The translations under genes were made by a program, and so were the position numbers. The notes beneath the pieces were generated by a model, which saw only the letters and a program-made list of their open reading frames with translations, did no database searches and was not told the DNA's origin. A stretch of DNA of 23,027 nt, from contig URQK01000018.1 of the NCBI GenBank assembly GCA_900549975.1, positions 1 through 23,027 on the forward strand, written 5' to 3'. Positions 1 through 7,251 of this stretch are shown in pieces. The stretch's first letter is position 1. Every line of letters begins with the position of its first letter. The DNA is from an uncultured Mollicutes bacterium (lineage in GTDB: Bacteria > Bacillota_I > Bacilli_A > RFN20 > CAG-826).

Positions 1-297
1 TATAGAAGAATCTTCGCTAATTAAACTAATTTTATTAGTAGGATTTAAGGTGTCTAATGATTTAATAATGAAATTAACATTATTAATACTAATCTTAATT
101 CCATTTGTGGAATCGTAACTTATTAAAGTTGTAATACTATTATTAATAGTCACTGATTGATTAGTAATTACTATTTCTAAAGATGTATTGCCATTAATTG
201 ATCCGGTACTTAAAGAACCAACATATGTTCCAACAAAGAAATTAGGAATTTCAACTTTAGTAATCGGATTAAGTAAATCAAATGTAATAATCTTCAT
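1..297 (-). pseudogene. Frame-shifted continuation of the neighbouring lipoprotein (partial)
   Basis: A minus-strand reading frame of 99 codons starts at an ATG at 297 and stays open to the left edge. It overlaps the end of the 596-residue lipoprotein by about 20 bases, in the +1 frame. It has no ribosome binding site before the ATG, an in-frame TAG just upstream, and no signal peptide. Its residues 19-80 (FFVGTYVGSL..., then L-x-I-V-I and VTINN) resemble a module inside the lipoprotein itself (YFGTYKGKL..., ITLVIN, VTLNG). The best reading is that one longer lipoprotein gene has been split by a single-base frameshift near 280-305, either real or a sequencing error. An independent downstream gene is possible but less likely. 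The far end is outside the window. Confidence 0.55.
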
Positions 298-2068
298 TAT
301 AAGCTACATCATAATATACATATAACTCGCTATCCACTAAAATAAATAAACTGCCATATGTTTCATTTTTGAATTCATATTTGTCATCGCTTGTTTTTCC
401 GACATAGTTAAATGAAACATTATGTAATCCATCTAATGTAGAATCAGGAACATTTAATGTGGCCATATTGTTTTTTATAGTAAAATCCACATGTAAATCA
501 TCGCGATTATCATCCATGGAGAAGAAATAATCAGCTTCATATTTACCTTCAATTTTTTCTAATTCATTAGTTTGTTTGGTTAATTCATCAGAAATAATAG
601 TAAAATCATCATTTTTAATGTCCAAAGATTTACCTGCATCTCCTGCATGATTATGTTCAGCAAAGAATAATTCCATTCCTTCCCAAACAAATTCAGCATG
701 AATATATTTGTCTTCATAATATTTAATGGACTTAACAATTGCTTCTTTACCATTTAATGTCACCTTAGTAGCATTAATAACAAGAGTAATATCAGTAACT
801 CCATTTGGTAATGTTCCTTTAACAAGTTTTCCTTTATAAGTACCAAAATACACTTCTTTAATCTTACTTAAATCTTCACGATTATTATCGATTGAACTTA
901 CATCAAATGGTTGAGAAGTTGAACCAATATTGCTAATAGTGATTTTATGATTAAATGATTGTCCCGCTCTTAAACCATTAACAACATAATAATCAAGAGT
1001 GTTACCACTTAATTTCACCTCAATGCTAGTTGCATATTCAGAAAACTCGACATAAGTATCATAATCATAAGCAAATGATTCAGCTAATAAGGAAGCTGCA
1101 TTTTTATCTTTAGTCACATAGATTTCATTTGTAACATCATATTTAAACAAATCCCAAGACATATCAAAATCTAAACGGAAATTAATTTCTTTTGATGAGT
1201 CATCATTAAATAATGCAACATTTCTTGCTAAACCATTTTCAACATTGAATGAATAAATGCCATCATTTTTAAAAGCATATCCATAATTAGTTGTTTCATT
1301 ATCTTGATATGAACTAAAGAAAACATCTTCACTACGATAATAAACTTTAGTAGTATCATCTTGACCGCTAATATGTGTTATATCTGTGATTGTATAATTT
1401 TTATAAATATCTTCTACTGCTTGGGCTAATATATCGGCTTTTTCGAAACTATCATATTTAATATCAAATTCTTTTGTGGCAGTTGCTAAATCAAATGTGA
1501 ATGTAATATTACCATCAAACTTGCCATCAACTTCAATGATTAGTTGTGGCTTTGGACTAGTTTCAATATACATAGATTTAACTTTGTAATTCCAACCGCT
1601 TACTACTTGTAAGATTTGTTGAAGATTATTTCCGCTTATAATGTATCTAGTAGGACCATATTTGCTAATATTAATGTTGCTAAAATCTTTAAATGGATTT
1701 TCGTACTTATTCCAAGAAGATATATTGCTATCAACTAGTTTATATGACAAGTCATTATTTTTAGTAATAGCTTCCTTATAAATACCATCACTCTTTTTAA
1801 CATATTTATCTAATAATACACCTTCGTCACTAGTGTCTTTTAAAGCATAAGTATCATTATAAAAAGAAACATTTAATTGATGTCTAGTTCCATTTTTTGT
1901 GTAAGAACCATTCAATTCTAAATTTCCTTGTAATAATGATTTCAAATTATCATCAATATTTACAACTTGGCTATTAGAATTATTTGATCCACTATTGGAA
2001 TTGTTATTTGAATTACAGCCCGCTAATAAGAAAGCACACAAAAGAGGGAAAATAATTTTTTTATTCAT
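278..2068 (-). CDS. Large surface lipoprotein with repeated beta-rich modules
   Basis: An exported lipoprotein of 596 residues; no enzyme motif is recognised. The N-terminus is a type II signal peptide (MNKK, hydrophobic stretch, lipobox LLAGC with the lipid-bearing Cys at 18), followed by an Asn/Ser-rich linker (about 20-35) typical of surface-tethered proteins. The remainder is Asp/Asn/Tyr/Thr-rich and looks beta-structured. A module near 410-480 (GTYKGKL..., T-L-V-I-N, VTLNG) recurs in the out-of-frame sequence downstream. The start is fixed by AGGAGA six bases before the ATG. The stop is TGA, but the next frame continues the same kind of protein, so the natural C-terminus is probably longer. 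It lies 86 bases downstream of the BspA-like gene on the same strand and has a palindrome over its likely promoter. Substrate binding or adhesion is possible but not shown. Confidence 0.8.
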   Translation of the reverse strand: MNKKIIFPLLCAFLLAGCNSNNNSNSGSNNSNSQVVNIDDNLKSLLQGNLELNGSYTKNGTRHQLNVSFYNDTYALKDTSDEGVLLDKYVKKSDGIYKEAITKNNDLSYKLVDSNISSWNKYENPFKDFSNINISKYGPTRYIISGNNLQQILQVVSGWNYKVKSMYIETSPKPQLIIEVDGKFDGNITFTFDLATATKEFDIKYDSFEKADILAQAVEDIYKNYTITDITHISGQDDTTKVYYRSEDVFFSSYQDNETTNYGYAFKNDGIYSFNVENGLARNVALFNDDSSKEINFRLDFDMSWDLFKYDVTNEIYVTKDKNAASLLAESFAYDYDTYVEFSEYATSIEVKLSGNTLDYYVVNGLRAGQSFNHKITISNIGSTSQPFDVSSIDNNREDLSKIKEVYFGTYKGKLVKGTLPNGVTDITLVINATKVTLNGKEAIVKSIKYYEDKYIHAEFVWEGMELFFAEHNHAGDAGKSLDIKNDDFTIISDELTKQTNELEKIEGKYEADYFFSMDDNRDDLHVDFTIKNNMATLNVPDSTLDGLHNVSFNYVGKTSDDKYEFKNETYGSLFILVDSELYVYYDVAYNEDYYI

Positions 2069-2083
2069 AGCAGTTCTCCTATT

Positions 2084-2105
2084 ACTAGTTAACGTTTTAA
2101 CTAGT
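2084..2105 (-). promoter_or_regulatory. Operator-like palindrome over the lipoprotein promoter
   Basis: Perfect 9-bp arms (ACTAGTTAA and TTAACTAGT) flank a 4-base centre. On the minus strand the palindrome overlaps a possible -10 (TATACT, 2108-2103) and the expected transcription start, just ahead of the ribosome binding site. That is a classical repressor position. The -35 is weak. It could instead form an mRNA hairpin. The half-site TTAACTAGT occurs once more at 16081-16089, upstream of another lipoprotein gene. Confidence 0.4.
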
Positions 2106-2154
2106 ATAAATGTTTTTTATTTTTATAAAATAAAAACCTTACTTTTTCGTTTTT

Positions 2155-3309
2155 TTACCAAATTACTGGTTGATTATTAGTATCATAATGCCAGTAGCCA
2201 TAAGTTGAAGTTCCAGTTGGCTCAGTTTCTGAATATAAGAAGAGACGATTATTAACATTGCTTAAGCCATGACTCCAATCAGGATTCCAATTAGAAGTAG
2301 GATCAGTTTTTCCTTCAAAATATATTTTCAAATTTTCATGATGATCACCAAAAATACTCATTCCTAAAATAACATTTTCAGGTAATATTATTTGCTCTAG
2401 CGCATTAGTTGACAAAAAACCATATTCTCCTATACTTGTCACTGATTGAGGTAAAGAAATAGATGTTAGACTAGATGCACCAGAAAAACAAAATGGTGCA
2501 ATAGTAGTTATACATTCAGGCATTTTAACTGACTTTAAGGAAGAGGACGTAAATAAGATGATATTTTTCTCATCCTTTACATCATGATGCCCAACACTTG
2601 TAATTCTTATTCTTTTTCCTAATAAAGTTGTATCTGTATCTTCTACATCTAGATAGTATTCTGGAATAATAACTTCTTCTAGATTCATATTTGCTAAACC
2701 AATTGCAACATTATTATCATCAATTTTATAGAATAAGTAATCACTACTATTTTGATATTCTTCAGCTAAAGCAGCAACATTAAGAGTTTTGCTAACACTT
2801 GTATCGCTACCTTCAACTTTTAAAGTAATGCTAATAGGAGTGAACCAGTATTGTTCTGGAATATCTTTTAGTGTATAAGTAACAAAATAGTTGTAATCTG
2901 TACTCTTAAAGACTTCCGCAGCAGTTTTATGAGCCCCATTTTCGGTAATTGTTTCATAAGCACAACTTACGTAAGTATTTTTTTGAGGCATAATAACATT
3001 ACCATCAACATTAATTTCCGCTCGATCAAAATATGGAGTAATATTTAAATCAGAAATGCCTGCTACAACACGAAGTGATTTTACATTTTCTCCATTTTTA
3101 ATAGTTGTTTCTGAAACCTGTGCTTTTAAGACATTAGAGACTAAAACATCTCCAGTACTATTAGAACGAACATTTAATTTCTTAGCATTTTGATTTTCTA
3201 AAGTTGTACTTTCTTCAAAAATATTTTCATTCGCTTTTTGATTATTTCCGACTAATGCTAATAATCCACTTAAACTAAAAAGTGATAAAACCAATACTCC
3301 TTTTTTCAT
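2155..3309 (-). CDS. Secreted BspA-type leucine-rich-repeat protein
   Basis: A 384-residue exported protein with LRR_5 (BspA-like) repeats, a family found on surfaces of gut and oral bacteria and used in binding host or microbial partners. A hydrophobic signal segment spans residues 4-20 with no lipobox Cys. Residues 60-190 form a unique N-terminal region. Repeats occupy about 210-335, with the tell-tale units SLKSVKMPECITTI and LTSISLPQSVTSIG. The C-terminus ends in a WHY...PVIW tail also seen in other Firmicutes LRR surface proteins. No LPXTG or membrane anchor is present. I chose the ATG at 3309, preceded by GGGGTGAAT, over an ATG nine codons upstream that has no binding site. The gene starts one base after the stop of the 47-codon ORF, so translation of the two is probably coupled. 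Confidence 0.82.
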   Translation of the reverse strand: MKKGVLVLSLFSLSGLLALVGNNQKANENIFEESTTLENQNAKKLNVRSNSTGDVLVSNVLKAQVSETTIKNGENVKSLRVVAGISDLNITPYFDRAEINVDGNVIMPQKNTYVSCAYETITENGAHKTAAEVFKSTDYNYFVTYTLKDIPEQYWFTPISITLKVEGSDTSVSKTLNVAALAEEYQNSSDYLFYKIDDNNVAIGLANMNLEEVIIPEYYLDVEDTDTTLLGKRIRITSVGHHDVKDEKNIILFTSSSLKSVKMPECITTIAPFCFSGASSLTSISLPQSVTSIGEYGFLSTNALEQIILPENVILGMSIFGDHHENLKIYFEGKTDPTSNWNPDWSHGLSNVNNRLFLYSETEPTGTSTYGYWHYDTNNQPVIW

Positions 3310-3310
3310 T

Positions 3311-3454
3311 TTATTCACCCCAAACCTCTCCGTCATAATTTTTGTCTGACCAATCTAGATTATCTAGAGCATTTAAATTACTTGCTAATATTACATCTTC
3401 ATATTCGACGTCAATAATCTCAATAATTGGCAATTCGTATGATCTCTTTTTCAT
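3311..3454 (-). CDS. Small 47-residue peptide, coupled to the BspA-like gene
   Basis: A short ORF encoding a peptide that begins MKKRSYELPIIEI and continues through VEYEDVILAS to an acidic, Trp-containing tail (DNLDWSDKNY..., EVWGE). It has no Cys, signal peptide or membrane segment. The pattern M-K-K-x-x-Y-E-x-P-x-(I/V)-E followed by an (E/D)-D-V-I-x-x-S block resembles small unannotated peptides that I recall from Bacteroidetes and Firmicutes genomes; their function is unknown to me. Its TAA is one base before the downstream ATG. Its own ATG lacks a nearby binding site. A strong AGGAG lies about 35 bases upstream (3489-3493) and seems to serve a seven-codon TTG leader (TTG, ATT, GGA ... TAA) whose stop is three bases before this ATG. 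That suggests coupled re-initiation. Confidence 0.5.
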   Translation of the reverse strand: MKKRSYELPIIEIIDVEYEDVILASNLNALDNLDWSDKNYDGEVWGE

Positions 3455-3550
3455 AATTTATTTTTTAGTATATCCAATCAAATATACTTCTCCTTTCTAG
3501 ATTTTTTTTTTGCGTGTAGATTGGAATTCCATAGTAGGTACACACACATT

Positions 3551-3577
3551 AAAAAATTCCCAATAAGATTTTATTGG
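3551..3577 (-). terminator. Stem-loop with U-run at the 5' end of the peptide-BspA transcript
   Basis: On the minus strand, CCAATAA-AATC-TTATTGG is followed by GAATTTTTT. It looks like a small intrinsic terminator, yet it sits right where transcription from the upstream promoter should begin. It may act as a 5'-stabilising stem-loop, or as a second stop for readthrough from pnp. Confidence 0.4.
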
Positions 3578-3584
3578 AGTGTTT

Positions 3585-3613
3585 ATTTTACACATTAAAA
3601 AAAACTTTTTCAA
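3585..3613 (-). promoter_or_regulatory. Promoter of the small-peptide/BspA operon
   Basis: On the minus strand, TTGAAA (3613-3608), a 17-base spacer and TAAAAT (3590-3585) match the housekeeping consensus at five of six bases in each box. It lies after the pnp terminator and would give a leader of about 125 bases before the 47-codon ORF. Confidence 0.55.
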
Positions 3614-3658
3614 GTAAAATGATTACTTAATAGTTTAAGACTATTATTTAAGCATATT

Positions 3659-3690
3659 AAAAAAGCGTAGAAAACTAAATTTCTACGCTT
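3659..3690 (-). terminator. Intrinsic terminator of pnp
   Basis: An 11-bp stem (AAGCGTAGAAA / TTTCTACGCTT, 3663-3673 and 3680-3690) is followed on the minus strand by a run of T, ten bases after the pnp stop codon. Confidence 0.85.
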
Positions 3691-3700
3691 AGCAAGGCAT

Positions 3701-5869
3701 TTATTCAGCTTTTTCTTCTTTTGCTTTTTCTTCTTTAATTTCTTTTTTTTCAGGCTTAGGTTCAAATTCTTTATGAGATAAGTTAATACGGCCTTTTTCA
3801 TCAATATCTGTAACGATAACTTTAAGTTTTTGACCTAATTTAACAACATCTTTTGGATGTTCAATACGACGATGGGCTAATTTAGAGACATGGCATAAAC
3901 CATCAACATCTCCAAATAGATTTACGAAACAGCCATAAGATTCAATACGAACAACTGTACCTTCATAGATTTCGCCAACTTTAGCTTCACGAACGATATC
4001 TTCAATCATCTTAACAGCTTTGTTAATAGCGTCTCTATTCATATGGTAAATAATGACATGACCGTCATCTTCAATATCAATCTTAACGTTATCACATTTA
4101 GCAATAATATCATTAATGACTTTACCGCCTTGTCCAATAACATCACGAATCTTATCAACATCAATCTTCATTTGAGCAAGTTTTGGTGCATATTTACCGA
4201 CATCTTTACGAGGTTCACTAATAGCGCCTTTAATTACTTTCATAATTTGAGCACGAGCGCCATGAGCTTGCGCTAAAGCTTCACGTAATACTTCTTTAGT
4301 AATTCCTTTAATCTTGATATCCATTTGTAAAGCTGTAATACCATCATCAGTACCGGCAACTTTAAAGTCCATATCGCCATAGTGGTCTTCCATACCTTGA
4401 ATATCTGTTAAAATTGTGTATGGGTGATTACCATCAAGTGGTCCACTAGAAATTAATCCCATAGCAATACCCGCAACTGGAGCCTTAATTGGAACACCAG
4501 CAGCCATCAAAGCCATTGTAGAAGCACAAATAGATGCTTGAGAAGACGAACCATTTGATTCAACAACTTCTGCCACACAACGAATGGTATAAGGGAATTC
4601 TTCTTCACTAGGAATAACATAAGATAATGCTCTTTCACCTAAAGCACCATGACCGATTTCACGACGTCCTGGTGTACCCATTCTACCAACTTCACCAACA
4701 GAATAAGGTGGGAAGTTATAGTGATGCATCCAACGTTTAGAATCTTCATCAGTTAAGTTATCAATAATTTGTTCATCAGTTTTTGGACCTAATGTACAAA
4801 CAGAAATAACTTGAGTTTGTCCACGAGTAAACATAGCAGAACCATGTACTCTTGGTAATAAATCGATTTGAGCATCAAGTGGACGAATTTCATCAATTTT
4901 ACGTCCATCTGGTCTAATTTTTTCTTCAGTAATTAAACGACGTACTTCTTCAGAAACGATTGTTTCAAGAACATCGTGTACTTGCATAATAGTTTTAGCT
5001 TTTTCTTTTTCGTTATCGTATTTCTTAGCTTCATATTTATCAAGTACTTCTTTATCAATTGCATCAATTGCGGCATATCTTTCAAGTTTATCAACAATTG
5101 AAACTGATTTTTTCAAACGAGCTTCGGCTTGATCACGAACATCTTTTTCAATTGCTTCATCAACATGATATAAATCAACTGAACGTTTTGGTTTTCCAAT
5201 TTCTTTAATAATTTCTTTTTGGAAAGCACATAATTTTTTAATTGCTTCATGACCAAACATGATAGCGTCAAGCATATCTTCTTCACTAACTTCTGCTGCA
5301 CCAGCTTCAACCATGTTGATTGCTTCACTAGTACCAGCAACTGCTAGGTTAATATCACTTTTTTCTCTTTCTTCTACTGATGGGTTGATAATAAATTTAC
5401 CATCTACTCTACCGACATAAACGCCAGCGATTGGTCCATCAAATGGAATATCAGAAATAGATAAAGCAAGAGAAGCACCAAACATTGCAGTCATTTCTGG
5501 AGTTGAATCTAAATCAACAGACATAACAGTGTTTACTACTTGGACTTCATTTCTAAATCCTTCTGAGAACATTGGACGAATTGGTCTATCAATTAAACGC
5601 GCTGTTAAAGTTGCGTGTTCACCAGGACGACCTTCACGTCTTAAGAAACTTCCTGGAATTTTACCGATTGCGTATTGCTTTTCTTCATAACCAACTGTTA
5701 ATGGGAAAAAATCGGTATCTTTGGCTTCATCTGAAGCACATGCTGTGGATAAAACTACGGTATCATTCAAGCGAACTAAGACAGCACCATCAGCTTGTTT
5801 GGCTATTTCGCCTGCTTCAACGATCAGTTTTTTACCTTCGAAATCTAATTCGAAAACCTTTTTTGACAT
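3701..5869 (-). CDS. pnp: Polyribonucleotide nucleotidyltransferase (PNPase)
   Basis: A 3'-to-5' phosphorolytic exoribonuclease that degrades RNA to nucleoside diphosphates. It is a trimeric cytoplasmic enzyme and part of the RNA decay machinery. The 722 residues show the full architecture: a first RNase PH core (from about residue 5, LRREGRPGEH), a helical linker, a second RNase PH core carrying TRGQTQVISV, GRREIGHG and the catalytic Asp region GDMDFKVAGT, a KH domain (about 567-625, GQGG loop) and an S1 RNA-binding domain (about 631-700). The tail is Lys/Glu-rich. Length is normal for the family. The start is supported by AAGGAGA eight bases before the ATG. It is monocistronic, with an extended -10 promoter upstream and its own terminator. 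The usual neighbour rpsO is absent here. Confidence 0.97.
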   Translation of the reverse strand: MSKKVFELDFEGKKLIVEAGEIAKQADGAVLVRLNDTVVLSTACASDEAKDTDFFPLTVGYEEKQYAIGKIPGSFLRREGRPGEHATLTARLIDRPIRPMFSEGFRNEVQVVNTVMSVDLDSTPEMTAMFGASLALSISDIPFDGPIAGVYVGRVDGKFIINPSVEEREKSDINLAVAGTSEAINMVEAGAAEVSEEDMLDAIMFGHEAIKKLCAFQKEIIKEIGKPKRSVDLYHVDEAIEKDVRDQAEARLKKSVSIVDKLERYAAIDAIDKEVLDKYEAKKYDNEKEKAKTIMQVHDVLETIVSEEVRRLITEEKIRPDGRKIDEIRPLDAQIDLLPRVHGSAMFTRGQTQVISVCTLGPKTDEQIIDNLTDEDSKRWMHHYNFPPYSVGEVGRMGTPGRREIGHGALGERALSYVIPSEEEFPYTIRCVAEVVESNGSSSQASICASTMALMAAGVPIKAPVAGIAMGLISSGPLDGNHPYTILTDIQGMEDHYGDMDFKVAGTDDGITALQMDIKIKGITKEVLREALAQAHGARAQIMKVIKGAISEPRKDVGKYAPKLAQMKIDVDKIRDVIGQGGKVINDIIAKCDNVKIDIEDDGHVIIYHMNRDAINKAVKMIEDIVREAKVGEIYEGTVVRIESYGCFVNLFGDVDGLCHVSKLAHRRIEHPKDVVKLGQKLKVIVTDIDEKGRINLSHKEFEPKPEKKEIKEEKAKEEKAE

Positions 5870-5900
5870 TTTTACATCTCCTTAATTTTTTAACTGAATT

Positions 5901-5909
5901 ATTATAACA
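5901..5909 (-). promoter_or_regulatory. Extended -10 promoter of pnp
   Basis: On the minus strand TGTTATAAT gives a perfect TATAAT with the TGn extension, 31 bases before the pnp ATG. No good -35 is visible, as expected for extended -10 promoters. Confidence 0.6.
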
Positions 5910-5957
5910 TAGATATTTAATCTTTATTACATAAATTTCATTTTTTAATCATATTTT

Positions 5958-5998
5958 AAAAAAATCCCATTATGATATCGCTACCATAATTAAGGATT
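5958..5998 (-). terminator. Terminator downstream of the decayed gene and alpha/beta hydrolase
   Basis: On the minus strand the arms AATCC-tta-ATTATG and CATAAT-g-GGATT pair, with an asymmetric internal loop, and seven Ts follow. It would end transcripts coming from the alpha/beta hydrolase gene. It overlaps the end of the relict coding frame. Confidence 0.6.
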
Positions 5999-6271
5999 TG
6001 TTATTTTTCCTTATTGTAAACACAAATTCATCATTTCTGGCAATATCTTGTAATTGTACGAATTGTTGATATAAATAATGTTCATTTTCTTTTAGCAATT
6101 TATGCAATTTCAATTTTTTTAAAAATTCTTTTTAACATCTTCTAATGTTTTACAAATAGACAAATATTGATGGTAAATTCTTTGTCTTTCCAAAATTTAA
6201 TATAATCATCCCTTAACTATAACTGGTTTATGATATTTTTGACTATTTCATATTCATAAGCATGGCATTTC
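5970..6271 (-). pseudogene. Decayed gene remnant of unknown function
   Basis: No single frame is open, but three successive minus-strand frames join into protein-like sequence. First comes a segment with KCKKCHAYEYEIVKNIINQL (ends in TAG), then LRDDYIKFWKD, then QRIYHQYLSICKTLEDVKKN, then LKKLKLHKLLKENEHYLYQQ and FVQLQDIARNDEFVFTIRKN to a stop at 5970. One in-frame stop and about two frameshifts (near the T5A7 run at 6114-6125 and near 6180) break it. The C-x-x-C start hints at a zinc-ribbon-like N-terminus and the rest would be helical. It follows the alpha/beta hydrolase stop directly. I cannot name the family; chance open frames in AT-rich DNA remain possible. Confidence 0.4.
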
Positions 6272-7162
6272 TTACATTTTAAAAAATTCTATCATTTTAA
6301 TAATAGCAATTTGTGATTCTTTTAATTCCGGTAACATTGCCACATAAGCGTGAGGTAAAGATTTTTCGCTTACCAAATCTAGAAATTTATATTTTATTTG
6401 ATAGCTATCAAATGTCTTAATAAGATTTCGACTATAATGGCGCAAGAAATCACCTTTGCCAGTTACTAAAAAGGCTTTTGATATGCTTTTAACAAGTTCT
6501 TCGTTTTCAGGATTAATATATTGATAAAAACTAGATTTTTTGTATTTGTTTCCATAAATAAATTTTGGTAAAAACATGCCAATTTGATCGAATTTTGTTG
6601 TGTAAAACATACCACTAATTAAACCAATCGCTTTAATAAACGGAATAATTTCTTTAACTTTAAAAGATTGTCTAATTTTCTCATTGTTTTTAAAAGCTGA
6701 CAAATAATACGCTAAATAAGCACCCGCACTATCGCCAACAATAAACAAATTATTTATATCTCCGTTATAATTAGTCGCTACTTCATTAATATTATTAATA
6801 GCATCTACTAAGTCATTAAAAATATCAAAAATATAACAATCAGGAATAAGAGGATATTCTACGCAAAATACTACAAATCCTTTTAAAGCTAAATCTGCAC
6901 AAAAAAGTTTATTTACTTCTTTTTTGCCTAATAAAAATCCTCCACCATGAATATTAATAATCACTGGTAGTTTTTCCTTGTTTTCTTTAGGATAATAAAT
7001 ATCCATTTTATGAATATCTAAATCATCATTCAAATAAGAAACATTAGAAATACATTCTACTTTATCAATAGGAAAAGGGTGTTCTAATTCTCTTTTTGCT
7101 AGCCATTTTTCTAACATTTTTTCTTGTTTTTTAACTTGCGTTTTTAAAAGTTTTTTAAACAT
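6272..7162 (-). CDS. Alpha/beta hydrolase, esterase/lipase of the HSL (family IV) type
   Basis: A predicted cytoplasmic carboxylester hydrolase. The hormone-sensitive-lipase signature is complete: oxyanion-hole motif HGGG at 72-75, nucleophile elbow GDSAG with Ser145, a candidate acid Asp238 (GKGDFL) and a candidate catalytic His271 (LPHAY). Length (296 residues) fits Abhydrolase_3/esterase family members. A basic, amphipathic N-terminal helix (MFKKLLKTQVKKQEK) precedes the core and could touch the membrane; there is no signal peptide. The start is supported by GGTGATAAT directly before the ATG. The gene is divergent from mreB and the two promoters overlap. Substrate is unknown; short-chain acyl esters are a family-based guess. 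Confidence 0.85.
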   Translation of the reverse strand: MFKKLLKTQVKKQEKMLEKWLAKRELEHPFPIDKVECISNVSYLNDDLDIHKMDIYYPKENKEKLPVIINIHGGGFLLGKKEVNKLFCADLALKGFVVFCVEYPLIPDCYIFDIFNDLVDAINNINEVATNYNGDINNLFIVGDSAGAYLAYYLSAFKNNEKIRQSFKVKEIIPFIKAIGLISGMFYTTKFDQIGMFLPKFIYGNKYKKSSFYQYINPENEELVKSISKAFLVTGKGDFLRHYSRNLIKTFDSYQIKYKFLDLVSEKSLPHAYVAMLPELKESQIAIIKMIEFFKM

Positions 7163-7177
7163 ATTATCACCGCTTTT

Positions 7178-7207
7178 ATTTTACATTATTTATATTACAA
7201 TCTACAA
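7178..7207 (-). promoter_or_regulatory. Promoter of the alpha/beta hydrolase
   Basis: On the minus strand, TTGTAG (7207-7202), an 18-base spacer and TAAAAT (7183-7178). It overlaps the opposing mreB promoter almost completely. Confidence 0.45.
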
Positions 7208-7208
7208 T
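7180..7208 (+). promoter_or_regulatory. Promoter of the mreB-like gene
   Basis: TTTACA (7180-7185), a 17-base spacer and TACAAT (7203-7208). Each box matches consensus at five of six bases. The predicted leader is about 37 bases and carries GAGGTGAT before the ATG. Confidence 0.6.
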
Positions 7209-7251
7209 TAAAAAAATAAATGTGATAAACTTAAATAACGAGGTGATTAGA

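Noticed and set aside
278..298. Read-through of TGA as Trp (Mollicute code) to explain the end of the left lipoprotein
   Set aside because: Reading through the TGA meets a TAA two codons later and does not reach the continuing frame. Trp is encoded by TGG throughout and other genes end in TGA.
2112..2137. A/T-only hairpin between the BspA-like gene and the lipoprotein as a terminator
   Set aside because: The arms are pure A/T and no T-run follows on the minus strand; such stems arise readily in AT-rich DNA.
3610..3804. Lys-rich minus-strand frame at the 3' end of pnp
   Set aside because: It is another frame of the Lys/Glu-rich pnp tail and crosses the pnp terminator.
5572..5907. A plus-strand open frame of 111 codons opposite the start of pnp
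   Set aside because: It mirrors the codon pattern of pnp, has no binding site or family features, and runs across the pnp promoter. It is a shadow.
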